From NCBI GenBank assembly GCA_965203475.1, contig OZ241890.1, forward strand, positions 1 to 64,000: a stretch of 64,000 bases of DNA, in the 5' to 3' direction. Shown in pieces: positions 26,832-36,550 of the stretch (the first letter of the stretch is position 1; the number at the start of each line of letters is the position of its first letter). Position numbers and translations under genes: made by a program. This DNA comes from JABDMD01 sp965203475. GTDB lineage: Bacteria; Pseudomonadota; Gammaproteobacteria; UBA4575. Under the pieces are notes generated by a model. The model had not been told where the DNA came from and searched no databases. It worked only from the letters and a program-made list of their open reading frames with translations.

Positions 26832-27356
26832 TCACTTATTTTTCTCAACAATTACCTTAAGTTGAGTAAGCCCTTGTTCAAACATGTTGCCGATAGAATA
26901 ATTCATAAATAATGCTAAATAACCACCGACCACTGGCATTTTCATGTCGCCATCTAAGGTCCAATCCACTTTAGTGCGAGAGGAAGATGAGGCGTTGTAT
27001 TGAATGGCAGCCGATGAAGTGTACTTCCCGCTTTGAAACGACAGATCATACTCAACTCCATTATCAGGTGACCAAGAAGTAAAGCGTAAAGAACCACCAC
27101 CATGTTTATCATTCCAACGTTGGCTCGCCCCAATGCCTGTAGTAGTTTCGCCTAATGTAATTTCAATCTCAGGATCTTTTCTTTTCCAAGGTGTCCATTC
27201 AGCCCATTTCTGCAAGTCGCCAACGTATTCATGAATTTTTGCAGGTGTAGAAGCAATGACTACACTTTTATGCACCCTAAATTCTGTGGGTAAAAAATAT
27301 CCAATCCCTCCTATAACAAGAAGGATAATGATCAAATAAGATATAAATTTCTTCAT
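26832..27356 (-). CDS. SRPBCC (START-like) family protein with N-terminal membrane anchor
   Basis: A 174-residue protein with one N-terminal hydrophobic helix (residues 3-23) and a START-like ligand-binding domain: FRVHKSVVIASTPAKIHEYVGDLQKWAEWTPW is the typical beginning, and the C-terminal long helix (GGYLALFMNYSIGNMFEQGLTQL) fits. Members bind hydrophobic ligands. It starts 9 bases after the preceding gene (27366-27785) in the same direction and may be the end of the dsr transcription unit. Confidence 0.75.
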   Translation of the reverse strand: MKKFISYLIIILLVIGGIGYFLPTEFRVHKSVVIASTPAKIHEYVGDLQKWAEWTPWKRKDPEIEITLGETTTGIGASQRWNDKHGGGSLRFTSWSPDNGVEYDLSFQSGKYTSSAAIQYNASSSSRTKVDWTLDGDMKMPVVGGYLALFMNYSIGNMFEQGLTQLKVIVEKNK

Positions 27357-27365
27357 GAATAAAAA

Positions 27366-27785
27366 TTATGTTGTAGAAGTTTTGCAAATAAACCCAACAA
27401 TCACGCCTGCAAGTATTACTTGTATAAGTGTGCCAATCATCCAGTTGATAAATAGTTCAGTTGAATAGGGTGCCACGGCATACCAAATAAATAAATTTCC
27501 AATAAAAATGATTGCCAGTAGCAATCCATAAACAGCACCATTGACAATGTTGCGCTGTTTAAATGCATAGACATAAAGCGAAACGAAGCTTAACGCAATA
27601 ATGAATTGTCCTAGGGTTAACCAGGCCATATAATTTTTCATTACTTCTTCTGGCCTCCACAGATCAGCGGTTTGTTCGTATATACTTTTTAAATAAACAC
27701 CGTGGAAAATCATGTCGAAAATTACAATAAACAGAAATACTAATCCGGTTGCGATCGCGTATCTTTTGGCACTCATAGTTGTCAT
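27366..27785 (-). CDS. Four-helix inner-membrane protein
   Basis: A 139-residue protein with four hydrophobic segments (about 9-27, 50-71, 79-101, 113-133). It starts 16 bases after dsrR in the same direction. I do not recognise the family; the pattern MIFHGVYLKSIYEQTADLWRP after the first helix is conserved in small uncharacterised membrane proteins that I recall only loosely. An in-frame ATG at codon 4 is an alternative start. Confidence 0.65.
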   Translation of the reverse strand: MTTMSAKRYAIATGLVFLFIVIFDMIFHGVYLKSIYEQTADLWRPEEVMKNYMAWLTLGQFIIALSFVSLYVYAFKQRNIVNGAVYGLLLAIIFIGNLFIWYAVAPYSTELFINWMIGTLIQVILAGVIVGFICKTSTT

Positions 27786-27801
27786 CTCAAGTTAATTTTA
27801 G

Positions 27802-28131
27802 TTATTCTTCTGTTGGAGGAGAGTAGTTGGGGTCATTAGGATTAAGAAATACAAAATGAAATTGTTTGGGCTCTAATTCTACATAATCAAGTGTTGTTCC
27901 TTTCAGCAATTCAATACTTGAATCCGCAACCACAATTTCAATTCCGTTTGATTCAAAATGATGGTCGGCTTCCTCATTAGAACCGATATCATCAAAACCT
28001 AATCCGTAGTGAATGGAATTATCTGCATTACGTGTTGCTGCAATTCGTAAGGCCGTATTCTCTAAACTGGATTCCAGGGCAGATTTTTTAATTTGTGCTG
28101 CTGCTTTTTCGGTTACTTCAATGGACATCAT
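27802..28131 (-). CDS. dsrR: DsrR, IscA-like protein without the iron-sulfur cysteines
   Basis: A 109-residue protein with the A-type carrier fold (IEVTEKAAAQIKKSA, LRIAATRNADNSIHYGLGFDD, GIEIVVADSSIELLKGTTLDYVE) but with no cysteine at all, while IscA-type carriers need three. This is what is known for DsrR of purple sulfur bacteria, which is not a cluster carrier and affects dsr expression or protein amounts. It follows dsrN by 30 bases, its known place at the end of the dsr operon. Confidence 0.85.
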   Translation of the reverse strand: MMSIEVTEKAAAQIKKSALESSLENTALRIAATRNADNSIHYGLGFDDIGSNEEADHHFESNGIEIVVADSSIELLKGTTLDYVELEPKQFHFVFLNPNDPNYSPPTEE

Positions 28132-28161
28132 TCATTTTTATTATTCTATTATTATCGAATT

Positions 28162-29535
28162 CTAGCCGCAGGATTTTATAAATTCCAGAAAGCCTAAAAT
28201 CCATTGATTTTGTAGTGTATTACGTTGATGCGCATAACAGGCTAGTAAATTTTTATAGTGTATACCGTCATTTTTTCCATCCACACCAAATCCGCGTTTA
28301 ACACGAAAGGTAAAGTTTGTGTTGTTGCCAATTCGACTGAGTTTAGAGTAATGAAATTCGTGACCTGCAATCATTTCTTGGTTTGTAATTGGCCATGGGT
28401 GGTTAGAAACTTTTTGTAGCAATGTGTAACCGCGGCCGATGGGTTTTTCAAACATTTCACATTCCGCATCAATCAAACCCACCATATCGGACTTTTGATT
28501 TTCAAATTGAATGGATTTACATAAATACATTAAACCTCCACACTCTGCATAGGCAGGCATCCCCTTATCAATAGCATTGGCAATGGCTTGTTTCATTTGG
28601 GTATTGGATGCTAGCGCTTGCATACGTTTTTCGGGAAAGCCACCGCCAATAAAAAGAGCATTTGCATCGGGTAGGGTCGTATCATGAATGGCATCAAATG
28701 GAATAAGGCGTGCACCAAAACTTTCGAATGTTTCCAAATCGTCTGCATAATAAAAACCAAAGGCTTCATCTTTTGCATAAGCAACTTTAACGTTGAAGTT
28801 TTTGCTTTCAGAACTATTGGCTTCTTGTAAAGTAGGCATAGAAGCTAAATTAGCAATTGTATTTATTTTTTCTAAATCTAGTTGCTTGCTTACAGCATTT
28901 GAAATTTGTTTGATGTGTTGTTGAGAATTATTGTCTTCATTACTTGGTAGTAAACCCAAATATCGTTCAACTAATTGCAAATCTTTTGAGCGTTGTATGG
29001 AACCAATGACGGGAATGTCTGTGTAATGTTCTAGCACATTCATTAACTTAGTTTCATGTCGGTCGCCCCCGACAAAATTTAAAATGACTCCTGCAATGTT
29101 TACCTCGGAATCAAATTGCTGATAACCCAATAATAGTGGTGCAACACCACGTATGGTACCTCGAGTATCTAATACTACGATCACAGGTGCAGAAAGTAAT
29201 TTTGCTAAAGCGGCATTACTGTTACTTCCATCTGTAGCAAGTCCATCATGTAAACCTTTATTGCCTTCAATGATAGAGATTTCGGCAGGAGTGGCATGTT
29301 GGTTAAACAGAGATGTAATTTCTGTATCCGTTTGCGTCCAAAAATCTAGGTTATAACACTTGCGATGACTCGCTTCTGCAAGCCATAAGGGGTCAATATA
29401 ATCAGGGCCTTTTTTAAAAGTTTGTACATGCATGCCTTGCTGGTGTAAAGCAGCGCTTAAACCAAGACTGATAACAGTTTTGCCTGAAGATTTATGAGCG
29501 GCAGAAATTAATAAGTGGGCCACAGATGGAGACAC
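28162..29535 (-). CDS. dsrN: DsrN, cobyrinate a,c-diamide synthase-like amidotransferase
   Basis: A 457-residue CobB/CbiA-type protein. The P-loop-like SAAHKSSGKTVISLGLSAALHQ is near residues 11-33, and a C-terminal class I amidotransferase half holds FIGGGFPEKR and the cysteine in YAECGGLMYL near 333-342. DsrN amidates siroheme to siro(heme)amide, the prosthetic group of the DsrAB sulfite reductase. It lies between dsrP and dsrR as in Allochromatium. Confidence 0.92.
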   Translation of the reverse strand: MSPSVAHLLISAAHKSSGKTVISLGLSAALHQQGMHVQTFKKGPDYIDPLWLAEASHRKCYNLDFWTQTDTEITSLFNQHATPAEISIIEGNKGLHDGLATDGSNSNAALAKLLSAPVIVVLDTRGTIRGVAPLLLGYQQFDSEVNIAGVILNFVGGDRHETKLMNVLEHYTDIPVIGSIQRSKDLQLVERYLGLLPSNEDNNSQQHIKQISNAVSKQLDLEKINTIANLASMPTLQEANSSESKNFNVKVAYAKDEAFGFYYADDLETFESFGARLIPFDAIHDTTLPDANALFIGGGFPEKRMQALASNTQMKQAIANAIDKGMPAYAECGGLMYLCKSIQFENQKSDMVGLIDAECEMFEKPIGRGYTLLQKVSNHPWPITNQEMIAGHEFHYSKLSRIGNNTNFTFRVKRGFGVDGKNDGIHYKNLLACYAHQRNTLQNQWILGFLEFIKSCG

Positions 29536-29556
29536 TTCATACGAAGTGTTAAGTAG

Positions 29557-30777
29557 TTAGGCCGTGCCGGAAGCCGAGCTCTTTATATTTAGAGCTTTGT
29601 CAGATAAGCTCTCGGGTAAAAATTCAAGCACCGCAATAGCAACCGTAACAATGGCTAATGCGGCACATGTGCCGCCAATACCTAATAAGATTTCCCAAAT
29701 ACTGGGCGCATATTCAGCAACTACGCCATCGTAAAAACTACTACTAATTTCCATGCCAGGAAAAAGAATCAACGGATAAGCTTGGCCACCAATAACAATT
29801 ACATATAGTTGTGCTATTCCACCAATGACTACGAGCAAAGATGCGATGATTAACATTAATCGTGACTCACTCAGCGGTTTAATAAACACTAAAGCTAATG
29901 GTACTAGGCATCCTAGAATGATATGTCCAACCCAAAACAAGAACGTATAAATTCCACCATCTAATAATATAAAACGTTCAATACCATGATGTTCTGTGGC
30001 ATATAAGTTTGTTAAATGATAAGCCAATACAAAATAAAGAATGGCAGATACGAAAATTCCTAGTAGTTTTCTTAATTTGGATAACATGAGATCGCCTAAG
30101 GGGCGGTTTGTCCAACGATAACTTGCCATTAATACCAAAATAAAAATAGCCAAACCAAATGCAAATGACATGATGATAAACAGAGGTGCCATAATTGCGG
30201 CATCATAGGCTTGTCTTGCCACCAGAAAACCAAAAATAGATCCAGTACCGGTAGTAAGTATGATGCGCCAAATAAATGCGGTGATACCTGCCGGTTTGGT
30301 GAATTTATTCATTTTCCGTTCCATCATCATCCATAAGTAAATGGCAGTGATGAAAATAAAACCTGTGTATAAAAAGATGTTCCAGGCAAATATAGATTTA
30401 AAGTTGTAAACCGTCATCGCCACAATTAAGCGATCGGGTCGGCCAAGGTCCAATACTAAAATTAATAATCCACCCACAAGTAAAGCGATAGCTAGCAGTC
30501 CGGATAATCTGGCTAATGGTTTGTAATCGAGTTTTCCAAAAACAGATGAAATAGAGGCCACATTTAATGCACCGGAGGCAGCTACAATTAAAAAGATAGC
30601 CATCACATGTGGAAAGCCCCAAACCACTTGATTGTTCATGCCGGTGATATGATGCCCTTCCACATCCATATGGTGAGCAGCTAAATACCCAATTAAAGAA
30701 GCCAATCCTAATACGATTAACAAAATCCAGTACTGAGCTGATTTTGCATCGATAGATGAAAAGCGTGTAGTTTCCAT
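29557..30777 (-). CDS. dsrP: DsrP, NrfD/PsrC-type membrane subunit
   Basis: A 406-residue protein with about ten membrane helices and no signal peptide. HHMDVEGHHITGMNNQVVWGFPHVMAIFLIVAASGALNVAS and LDLGRPDRL are typical of the NrfD-like subunit. DsrP works in the DsrMKJOP complex, exchanging electrons with the quinone pool. It starts 3 bases after dsrO in the same direction. Confidence 0.93.
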   Translation of the reverse strand: METTRFSSIDAKSAQYWILLIVLGLASLIGYLAAHHMDVEGHHITGMNNQVVWGFPHVMAIFLIVAASGALNVASISSVFGKLDYKPLARLSGLLAIALLVGGLLILVLDLGRPDRLIVAMTVYNFKSIFAWNIFLYTGFIFITAIYLWMMMERKMNKFTKPAGITAFIWRIILTTGTGSIFGFLVARQAYDAAIMAPLFIIMSFAFGLAIFILVLMASYRWTNRPLGDLMLSKLRKLLGIFVSAILYFVLAYHLTNLYATEHHGIERFILLDGGIYTFLFWVGHIILGCLVPLALVFIKPLSESRLMLIIASLLVVIGGIAQLYVIVIGGQAYPLILFPGMEISSSFYDGVVAEYAPSIWEILLGIGGTCAALAIVTVAIAVLEFLPESLSDKALNIKSSASGTA

Positions 30778-30780
30778 AAC

Positions 30781-31542
30781 TTATTTTGTTAACCCTTGGT
30801 AACGTACTCCGGTGTTTAATCCCAAGTCAGCACGAATTTCTACACCGCCATATTTTTCAAGTTGTTGTGAAATTTCACTATCTGGATCGTTTAAATCTCC
30901 AAACAGTAGCGCTTTGTGTCCATCTTTCTCACAAGCTTCGGCACACGCTGTGTTGTTATCACCACGATCTACTTTATGCACACACAAGGTGCAACTTTCT
31001 ACACACCCTTTACCCCGTGGTGAATGTGGTAGCTGGTCTTGTAGTGGCTCATGAATAAACGAACGTGCTTTATAAGGGCACGCCATCATGCAATAACGAC
31101 AACCAATACAAGTGTGTTTATTAACTAATACAATTCCATCTTCGCGTCGAAAGGAAGCACCGGTTGGACACACATCGACACAAGGCGGATGTTCGCAATG
31201 CTGACACATCATAGGTAGTGAGGTGACATGTCCCGTCATTTTATCTTTTATGGTTAATTTTCGAATCCACTGTGCATCGGTTGCGGGCCGATCTAAACTC
31301 CATACGCCGTTTTCTTCATTACAGGCCGTGACACAGGCATCGCAATCTTCTTGGCAAAGATTCGTATTCACCAGTATCCCCCAACGCTGTTTACTACTGA
31401 CAGCTTGATCGGCTGGTTTCGCAGATGCGGTTTGATACAAAACAATTCCAGGCGCAATGGCTAGCCCACCGAGTGCTGCACTTGAGCGTAAAAAATCTCT
31501 ACGTTCTAAGTCAGGGGCATCAAAGTTGAAGGTATAACGCAT
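30781..31542 (-). CDS. dsrO: DsrO, periplasmic four-cluster ferredoxin subunit
   Basis: A 253-residue protein with a Tat signal (ERRDFLRSSAALGGLAIAPG) and several [4Fe-4S] cysteine groups: CQEDCDACVTAC, CQHCEHPPCVDVCPTG, CIGCRYCMMACPYKA and CVESCTLCVHKVD. It is the periplasmic electron-transfer subunit of DsrMKJOP. It follows dsrJ after 18 bases. Confidence 0.94.
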   Translation of the reverse strand: MRYTFNFDAPDLERRDFLRSSAALGGLAIAPGIVLYQTASAKPADQAVSSKQRWGILVNTNLCQEDCDACVTACNEENGVWSLDRPATDAQWIRKLTIKDKMTGHVTSLPMMCQHCEHPPCVDVCPTGASFRREDGIVLVNKHTCIGCRYCMMACPYKARSFIHEPLQDQLPHSPRGKGCVESCTLCVHKVDRGDNNTACAEACEKDGHKALLFGDLNDPDSEISQQLEKYGGVEIRADLGLNTGVRYQGLTK

Positions 31543-31560
31543 AGAAGAATTATATTTTTA

Positions 31561-32061
31561 TTAAGGGGATGCAGCCAGTTTTGGGGCATGTGGTTTATGT
31601 AAATATTGATGAATATCTTTTATCGATACATCATTTCCCGCTTGTTTATTGATCGCATCACGAATCGCTTTTTCTGGGCGATCGGCATGGCATTGAAAAC
31701 AATCAATCGTTACCGCGGCAAATTGATGACAGCTTGCACAAAAATGTGATTCTTCAGAGTAGCGCGCATATTCACCTTTTGCATTGGTCGTGATATGACA
31801 GTCAATGCAGGCATTTAAACTGTATTGCGTGGTACGTATACCTTCAACTACCGTTCGATCTCGATGATCTAAAATAAAATCAAAGTGTCTTTTGCGCATT
31901 ACCTCAACGGGTTCAACGCAAATAGTTTCTTCATTGTATTTACTTTTAGGTGGGGGGACATCTGGACGTTCATCGGCAAAAACCGTCACAAGGATAGAGC
32001 AGATTGCAATATTTACTAGCAATCCTATCAATAGAAATTTACTACGAAGTAGACTCCGCAT
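31561..32061 (-). CDS. dsrJ: DsrJ, triheme cytochrome c
   Basis: A 166-residue protein with an uncleaved-type N-terminal membrane helix (about residues 9-27) and three CxxCH haem sites: CIDCH, CASCH and CFQCH. DsrJ is the periplasmic cytochrome of the DsrMKJOP complex; one of its haems has unusual His/Cys ligation in the family, and the Cys in ETICVEPVEV is the usual candidate ligand. The frame extends to a TTG at 32076, but ATG at 32061 with GGAGAG directly upstream is the better start. A structured 110-nt element separates it from dsrL. Confidence 0.92.
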   Translation of the reverse strand: MRSLLRSKFLLIGLLVNIAICSILVTVFADERPDVPPPKSKYNEETICVEPVEVMRKRHFDFILDHRDRTVVEGIRTTQYSLNACIDCHITTNAKGEYARYSEESHFCASCHQFAAVTIDCFQCHADRPEKAIRDAINKQAGNDVSIKDIHQYLHKPHAPKLAASP

Positions 32062-32128
32062 TCTCTCTCCGCCCAAAAAAAATAATTATAATTTTTATAA
32101 TTCTAATTACTAGCGTGCATATAAAAGC

Positions 32129-32238
32129 AAGGATTTTTCGTTAGTGTGAAGAAGCATCGCACGCAAAACCGGAGTGTATAAAACATACATGAGGATTTGA
32201 GTGCGAGGCTGACGATGCAATAACGAAAAAGACTCCTT
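32129..32238. other. Long folded element between dsrL and dsrJ
   Basis: Nested complementary arms close the whole stretch: AAGGA/TCCTT outside, TTTTTCGTTA (32134-32143)/TAACGAAAAA (32221-32230), GCATCG (32154-32159)/CGATGC (32213-32218), then CAC/GTG, and an inner hairpin GTAT/ATAC at 32176-32188. It lies in the 188-base gap between dsrL and dsrJ in an otherwise tightly packed operon. It could be an mRNA processing or stabilising structure, an attenuator, or a small inserted repeat. Confidence 0.6.
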
Positions 32239-32249
32239 TTAGATGTATG

Positions 32250-34202
32250 CTAGTGGCCTAGTGCCATATCGATGTATCCCGTCGGACACACATCTGCACA
32301 AATATGACATCCAATACACTTACTATAATCAGTGTCTACATATCGTCCTAAAGTAGATTTATCTTTTTTAACTCTAAACACTGCATCTTGCGGACAATAA
32401 ACGATACAGTTATCACATTCAAAGCACATTCCACAGCTCATACAACGATTGGCTTCTTCTACTGCTTGCTCTTCAGTAAAGTTTTTCGCACGTTCTTCAA
32501 AATGACCTAGTACCTGTTCTGCATCAGGGCCATGTTGTTCGCGTTGATTACGTGGTGAAAACGGGAAGTGTCCTAAAAACAATTCATTATGTGCAATAAT
32601 TTCGTGTTCTGCACGATCTTCAAAATTGTGTACAGAAAATTCAGATTGATCTGTACCACGATGTGAGCCTTGTTCATAATTTTCAGGCTCAAGACCAAAC
32701 TCTTGAAGTTTTTCTAGTAAGTCAAAGTGATGAACATCAACTTTGGGTCGTTTCTTTATTTCCTCGTCATTAAAGAAGAAATCAATGCTATCAGCCGCAA
32801 TCGAAGCTTGACCGATTGCAGTAGTTAGCAGGTGGGGTCGAATAATGTCGCCTGCGACAAAGTGTCCTTCGCGATCAGGTACAGCATAATACTTATCGGC
32901 ATCCATTAAGCCTCTACCATTATCAAATTCTTCTAGTCCTTCGAGATCACCGCCTTGTCCAATCGCAGATACAATTAAGTCACATTCAATATCGAATTCA
33001 GTACCGTCAATAGCGACAGGACGATTATCTTCCATCGTACATTGCGCCATACGCAAAGCGGTGGCTCGACCATCATCACCAACAATTACTTTAATCGGCA
33101 TTACGCCATCTTTGATATCTACACCTTCACGCATAGCATCGTCTACTTCATGTTCCGCGGCGGTCATTTCCGAGCGTGCAAATAAAGAAGTAAGGGTCAC
33201 CTCCGCTCCTTGGCGCGCTGCAGCATAGGCTGCATCATGTGCCACGTAGCCACCAATTACATGTTCCGGAGCTTCTTGTTTGTTTAGCTTTTCAATTTTT
33301 CCTAGTCGGCGAGCAACGGAAACCACATCGATGGAAGTATCACCACCGCCTACACACACGACTCGATCTGCAGTGACTTGTAAACGACCCGTATTAAAAG
33401 CCTCTAAAAACTTTACCCCTGAAACACAGTTTGGTGCATCACCACCGTCAACCGGTAAGCCTCGACCGGATTGACATCCTACAGCCCAAAGAATGGCATC
33501 AAATTCATCTTCTAATTCTTTGACTGAAACATCATTACCTACGCGTGTATTCATACGAGTTTCAATGTTACCCATGTCTAGAATTCTTTGAATTTCATGA
33601 TCTAAATAGTCGCGTGGTGTTCGATAGCCTGGAATGCCATAACGAAACATTCCGCCTAATTCTTCATGCTCATCAAAAATTACACTGGCATGTCCTTTGC
33701 GACGTAATTGATAAGCGGCTGCAAGTCCGGCGGGTCCACCGCCTACAATGGCTACTTTTTTGCCAGACAATTCTGTTGGCGCTTCAAATTTAAATCCTTG
33801 TTCAAAAGCAGAATCACCAATGTATTGCTCAACCGCATTAATGCCGACAAAGTCTTCTACATGATTACGATTACAACCATCCTGACAGGGTGCGGGACAT
33901 ACACGTCCCATCATCGATGGAAAAGGATTCGCATCGGTTGAGCGCAGAAATGCATATTCTTGCATCGACATGTCTTCTGTTGGTGGTTTTTCTATGCCGC
34001 GCACAACTTGCAGCCAACCGCGAATATCTTCTCCGGACGGGCAACTGCCTTGGCAAGGCGGAGTACGGTGTACATAGGTAGGACATTTGTGTGAATGATC
34101 GGCTTCAAAGATTTTATCGCCAAAATTTCCCCACTCATAATCTCCATCGTCAAACTTTCTAAAAGTTAATTTATGAGTTAACGCTTCCTTAGGGGTTGCC
34201 AT
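32250..34202 (-). CDS. dsrL: DsrL, iron-sulfur flavoprotein NAD(P)H oxidoreductase
   Basis: A 650-residue protein of the glutamate-synthase small-subunit type. N-terminal cysteines (CPTYVHRTPPCQGSCPSGEDIRGW, CPAPCQDGCNR) bind clusters; the FAD site is AIVGGGPAGLAAAYQLRRKGH near 150-170, the NAD(P)H site CVGGGDTSIDVVSVARRLG near 287-305. The C-terminus adds two ferredoxin clusters (CMSCGMCFECDNCIVYCP, CIGCHICADVCPTG). DsrL is the electron acceptor partner of DsrAB in sulfur oxidation. A second DsrL-type protein is at 44757-46685. Confidence 0.94.
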   Translation of the reverse strand: MATPKEALTHKLTFRKFDDGDYEWGNFGDKIFEADHSHKCPTYVHRTPPCQGSCPSGEDIRGWLQVVRGIEKPPTEDMSMQEYAFLRSTDANPFPSMMGRVCPAPCQDGCNRNHVEDFVGINAVEQYIGDSAFEQGFKFEAPTELSGKKVAIVGGGPAGLAAAYQLRRKGHASVIFDEHEELGGMFRYGIPGYRTPRDYLDHEIQRILDMGNIETRMNTRVGNDVSVKELEDEFDAILWAVGCQSGRGLPVDGGDAPNCVSGVKFLEAFNTGRLQVTADRVVCVGGGDTSIDVVSVARRLGKIEKLNKQEAPEHVIGGYVAHDAAYAAARQGAEVTLTSLFARSEMTAAEHEVDDAMREGVDIKDGVMPIKVIVGDDGRATALRMAQCTMEDNRPVAIDGTEFDIECDLIVSAIGQGGDLEGLEEFDNGRGLMDADKYYAVPDREGHFVAGDIIRPHLLTTAIGQASIAADSIDFFFNDEEIKKRPKVDVHHFDLLEKLQEFGLEPENYEQGSHRGTDQSEFSVHNFEDRAEHEIIAHNELFLGHFPFSPRNQREQHGPDAEQVLGHFEERAKNFTEEQAVEEANRCMSCGMCFECDNCIVYCPQDAVFRVKKDKSTLGRYVDTDYSKCIGCHICADVCPTGYIDMALGH

Positions 34203-34248
34203 TGTGTACTCCTATTAATTCAAACTAGTAAAAAAGTTTCAAAGAATT

Positions 34249-35790
34249 TTAAGCCGCTTCTGCTTGCTCCTGATCATCGGCTTCTACAGAATGGTCTTTA
34301 TCAGGGCTTAATACAATCGCATTACTGACCAACTGATGAAGACTTACGATTTGATCCATACGAAAGTCATAATACGGGAATACCTTGGAAAATTGACTCT
34401 TACAAATGGCACATATGGCTGCCATATGGGTTACCCCATAAGTATCAACAACATTTTTCAATGCTTCCATTCGGGGTAGTGCACCCTTCACACGTAGTTC
34501 AATCAAGTCGTCGGTAAGTAAACCACCCCCACCTCCACAGCAATAGGTGCCCTCCTTAATGGCATAGCTGGGCATATCCACAAAGTTATTACAAACGGAC
34601 TTAATGATTTCTCTGGGAATTTCGAATTGACCGCCGGGTTTATCTCCCATGCGCGATGCGCGTGCAACATTACATGAGTCATGATAGGTCACGACCATGT
34701 CATCATTTTCTGAAGGATCAAGCGTTAATTTTCCTTCTTTAATTAATTCATGTGTTACTTCGCAAATATGTTGTGGCACTGGATAGTTTGGATCCAGAAA
34801 ATCAAATGGACCCGCCAGTGTATTAAGGAAAGAATAAGCGACACGCCATGCATGTCCACATTCTCCAAACACAATTCGTTTCGCACCCAACTCAATGGCA
34901 GCCTGTCGAATACGCAGTGCTAGTTTTTGCATGTTTTCATAGCTTCCAATAAACATGCCAAAATTTGCCGCTTCACTAGCAAATGAACTTAAGGTCCAGG
35001 AGATTCCCGCCTGATGAAAAACTTTTGCGTATCCAATTAATCCATCGATATGTGGTTCGGCAAAGAAATCGGCTGAAGGAGTAATGAGTAAAACTTCTGC
35101 ACCTTTTTCATCGACTGGAAAGCGAACTTTTACACCGGTGTCTTCTTCTACATCCTCTTCCAGTCCTTCCAGTGTGTCGATGAGTGCAGGTTCCGGTAAA
35201 CCAAGATTATTTCCTATGGTTTGAGCTTTACCGATAATCTCGTTGCAATATTTTTGACCTTTACCAACGGCATCCATCACTTCTCGTGCTGCCATGGAGA
35301 TTTCTGCCGTATCGATTCCATAGGGACAATACACGGAACAGCGACGACATTGGGAGCATTGATGAAAATAGCTATACCAATCATCCAACACTTCTTCCGT
35401 AAGATCTTCTGCGCCCACTAATTTTGGAAATAATTTTCCGGAAAGTGTGTAGTAACGACGATACACTTTTCTATATAAGTCTTGTCGTGCAACCGGCATA
35501 TTTTTAGGATCGGTAGTGCCAAGGTAGTAGTGACACTTATCAGTACATGCTCCACATTTCACACAGGCATCTAAAAACACTTGTAGAGAACGATATTTAT
35601 CTTTCAGTTCCCCCATTTTTTCGATAGCGACTTGTTGCCAGTTATCGACCAGTTCGCCTGGGAAGCCTAATTTTTCTTGGAAATCAGCTTTTGCGACAAA
35701 AGGCTGGCTGTGTGCCATCACCCCTTCTTGTAAATGAGGAATGACGGGATATTCTTTAATTTCTGGAGTTTCAAATTCTGCAGCAGCCAT
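34249..35790 (-). CDS. dsrK: DsrK, HdrD-like catalytic subunit of DsrMKJOP
   Basis: A 513-residue cytoplasmic iron-sulfur protein. Two ferredoxin motifs (CVKCGACTDKCHYYLG, CSQCRRCSVYCPYGID) precede the CCG region: YHDSCNVARASRMG and YCCGGGGGLL near 425-432. DsrK is the noncubane-cluster subunit that is thought to oxidise or reduce the DsrC trisulfide or disulfide. It starts 13 bases after dsrM in the same direction. Confidence 0.94.
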   Translation of the reverse strand: MAAAEFETPEIKEYPVIPHLQEGVMAHSQPFVAKADFQEKLGFPGELVDNWQQVAIEKMGELKDKYRSLQVFLDACVKCGACTDKCHYYLGTTDPKNMPVARQDLYRKVYRRYYTLSGKLFPKLVGAEDLTEEVLDDWYSYFHQCSQCRRCSVYCPYGIDTAEISMAAREVMDAVGKGQKYCNEIIGKAQTIGNNLGLPEPALIDTLEGLEEDVEEDTGVKVRFPVDEKGAEVLLITPSADFFAEPHIDGLIGYAKVFHQAGISWTLSSFASEAANFGMFIGSYENMQKLALRIRQAAIELGAKRIVFGECGHAWRVAYSFLNTLAGPFDFLDPNYPVPQHICEVTHELIKEGKLTLDPSENDDMVVTYHDSCNVARASRMGDKPGGQFEIPREIIKSVCNNFVDMPSYAIKEGTYCCGGGGGLLTDDLIELRVKGALPRMEALKNVVDTYGVTHMAAICAICKSQFSKVFPYYDFRMDQIVSLHQLVSNAIVLSPDKDHSVEADDQEQAEAA

Positions 35791-35803
35791 GTTTTATGTA
35801 CTT

Positions 35804-36550
35804 TTATGAAGAAGAGGTTTTTGAAGATTCAAGTTTTGTTGCCCAATCAGCAATGTGTCGTTGTTCACGTGGGTTGTCAATTTGATTTCGGGTTGGACTA
35901 AAGAATACACCGGGAGCGTGTAATAATTTGCTAAAGGGGAAAATGATCATCAATATAATAACTAAAGCTAAATGAATTATAAGAATTAAATCATTTGGCA
36001 TGGGCGACCAATTAAATACCATTAAACCGATTAAAAAAGATTTTAATGCGACGATATCTGTGTGTGAGACAAATGTCATCAATGCGCCGGTTACTCCGAT
36101 GGCAATCAGTAGCACTAACATTAAATGATCAGATGGAGCAGAGATGTAACGCACACGGTCTACAAATATTCGGCGTCCCCATAATCCTGCTAATCCTATT
36201 AACATCATAAACGCGGCATACTTTCCAAAAGGTTGAATGAAAATAACCCATCCCCACACCGGATCCGTAAAGTAGCGTAAATGTCTCAACAAAACTAAAA
36301 ATAAACCAAAGTGAAATAACCAGCCAAATAACCAAGTCCACTTGTTCGATTTAAATAAACTTTCAAATATGGTGAGTTCCTTAACCATACGAAACGCTAC
36401 ACCGGAATATGAAGTAGGTGCAGGTGTAGTAGGAATTTTGAGTGGTGCAGGAGTTTTTGCATAGATCCATATTTTGCGAGCCACGAAAATAACTAAGATC
36501 GCTGAAGCTAAGTAAAATAAAATTGCAAAAGATATGGTTAGGGCTGACAT
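35804..36550 (-). CDS. dsrM: DsrM, NarI-like membrane cytochrome b subunit
   Basis: A 248-residue protein with five to six membrane helices and histidines for b-haems (LFHFGLFLVLLRHLRYF, LIIHLALVIILMIIFPFSKLLHAPG). It anchors DsrK and exchanges electrons with quinone. It lies 99 bases after dsrC and 13 bases before dsrK. Length is shorter than the sulfate-reducer type (about 330-390) and in the range of sulfur oxidisers. Confidence 0.92.
   Translation of the reverse strand: MSALTISFAILFYLASAILVIFVARKIWIYAKTPAPLKIPTTPAPTSYSGVAFRMVKELTIFESLFKSNKWTWLFGWLFHFGLFLVLLRHLRYFTDPVWGWVIFIQPFGKYAAFMMLIGLAGLWGRRIFVDRVRYISAPSDHLMLVLLIAIGVTGALMTFVSHTDIVALKSFLIGLMVFNWSPMPNDLILIIHLALVIILMIIFPFSKLLHAPGVFFSPTRNQIDNPREQRHIADWATKLESSKTSSS

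Noticed and set aside
30786..31058. Antisense frames over dsrO
   Set aside because: They lie opposite a cysteine-motif gene with clear function, and give compositionally odd proteins.
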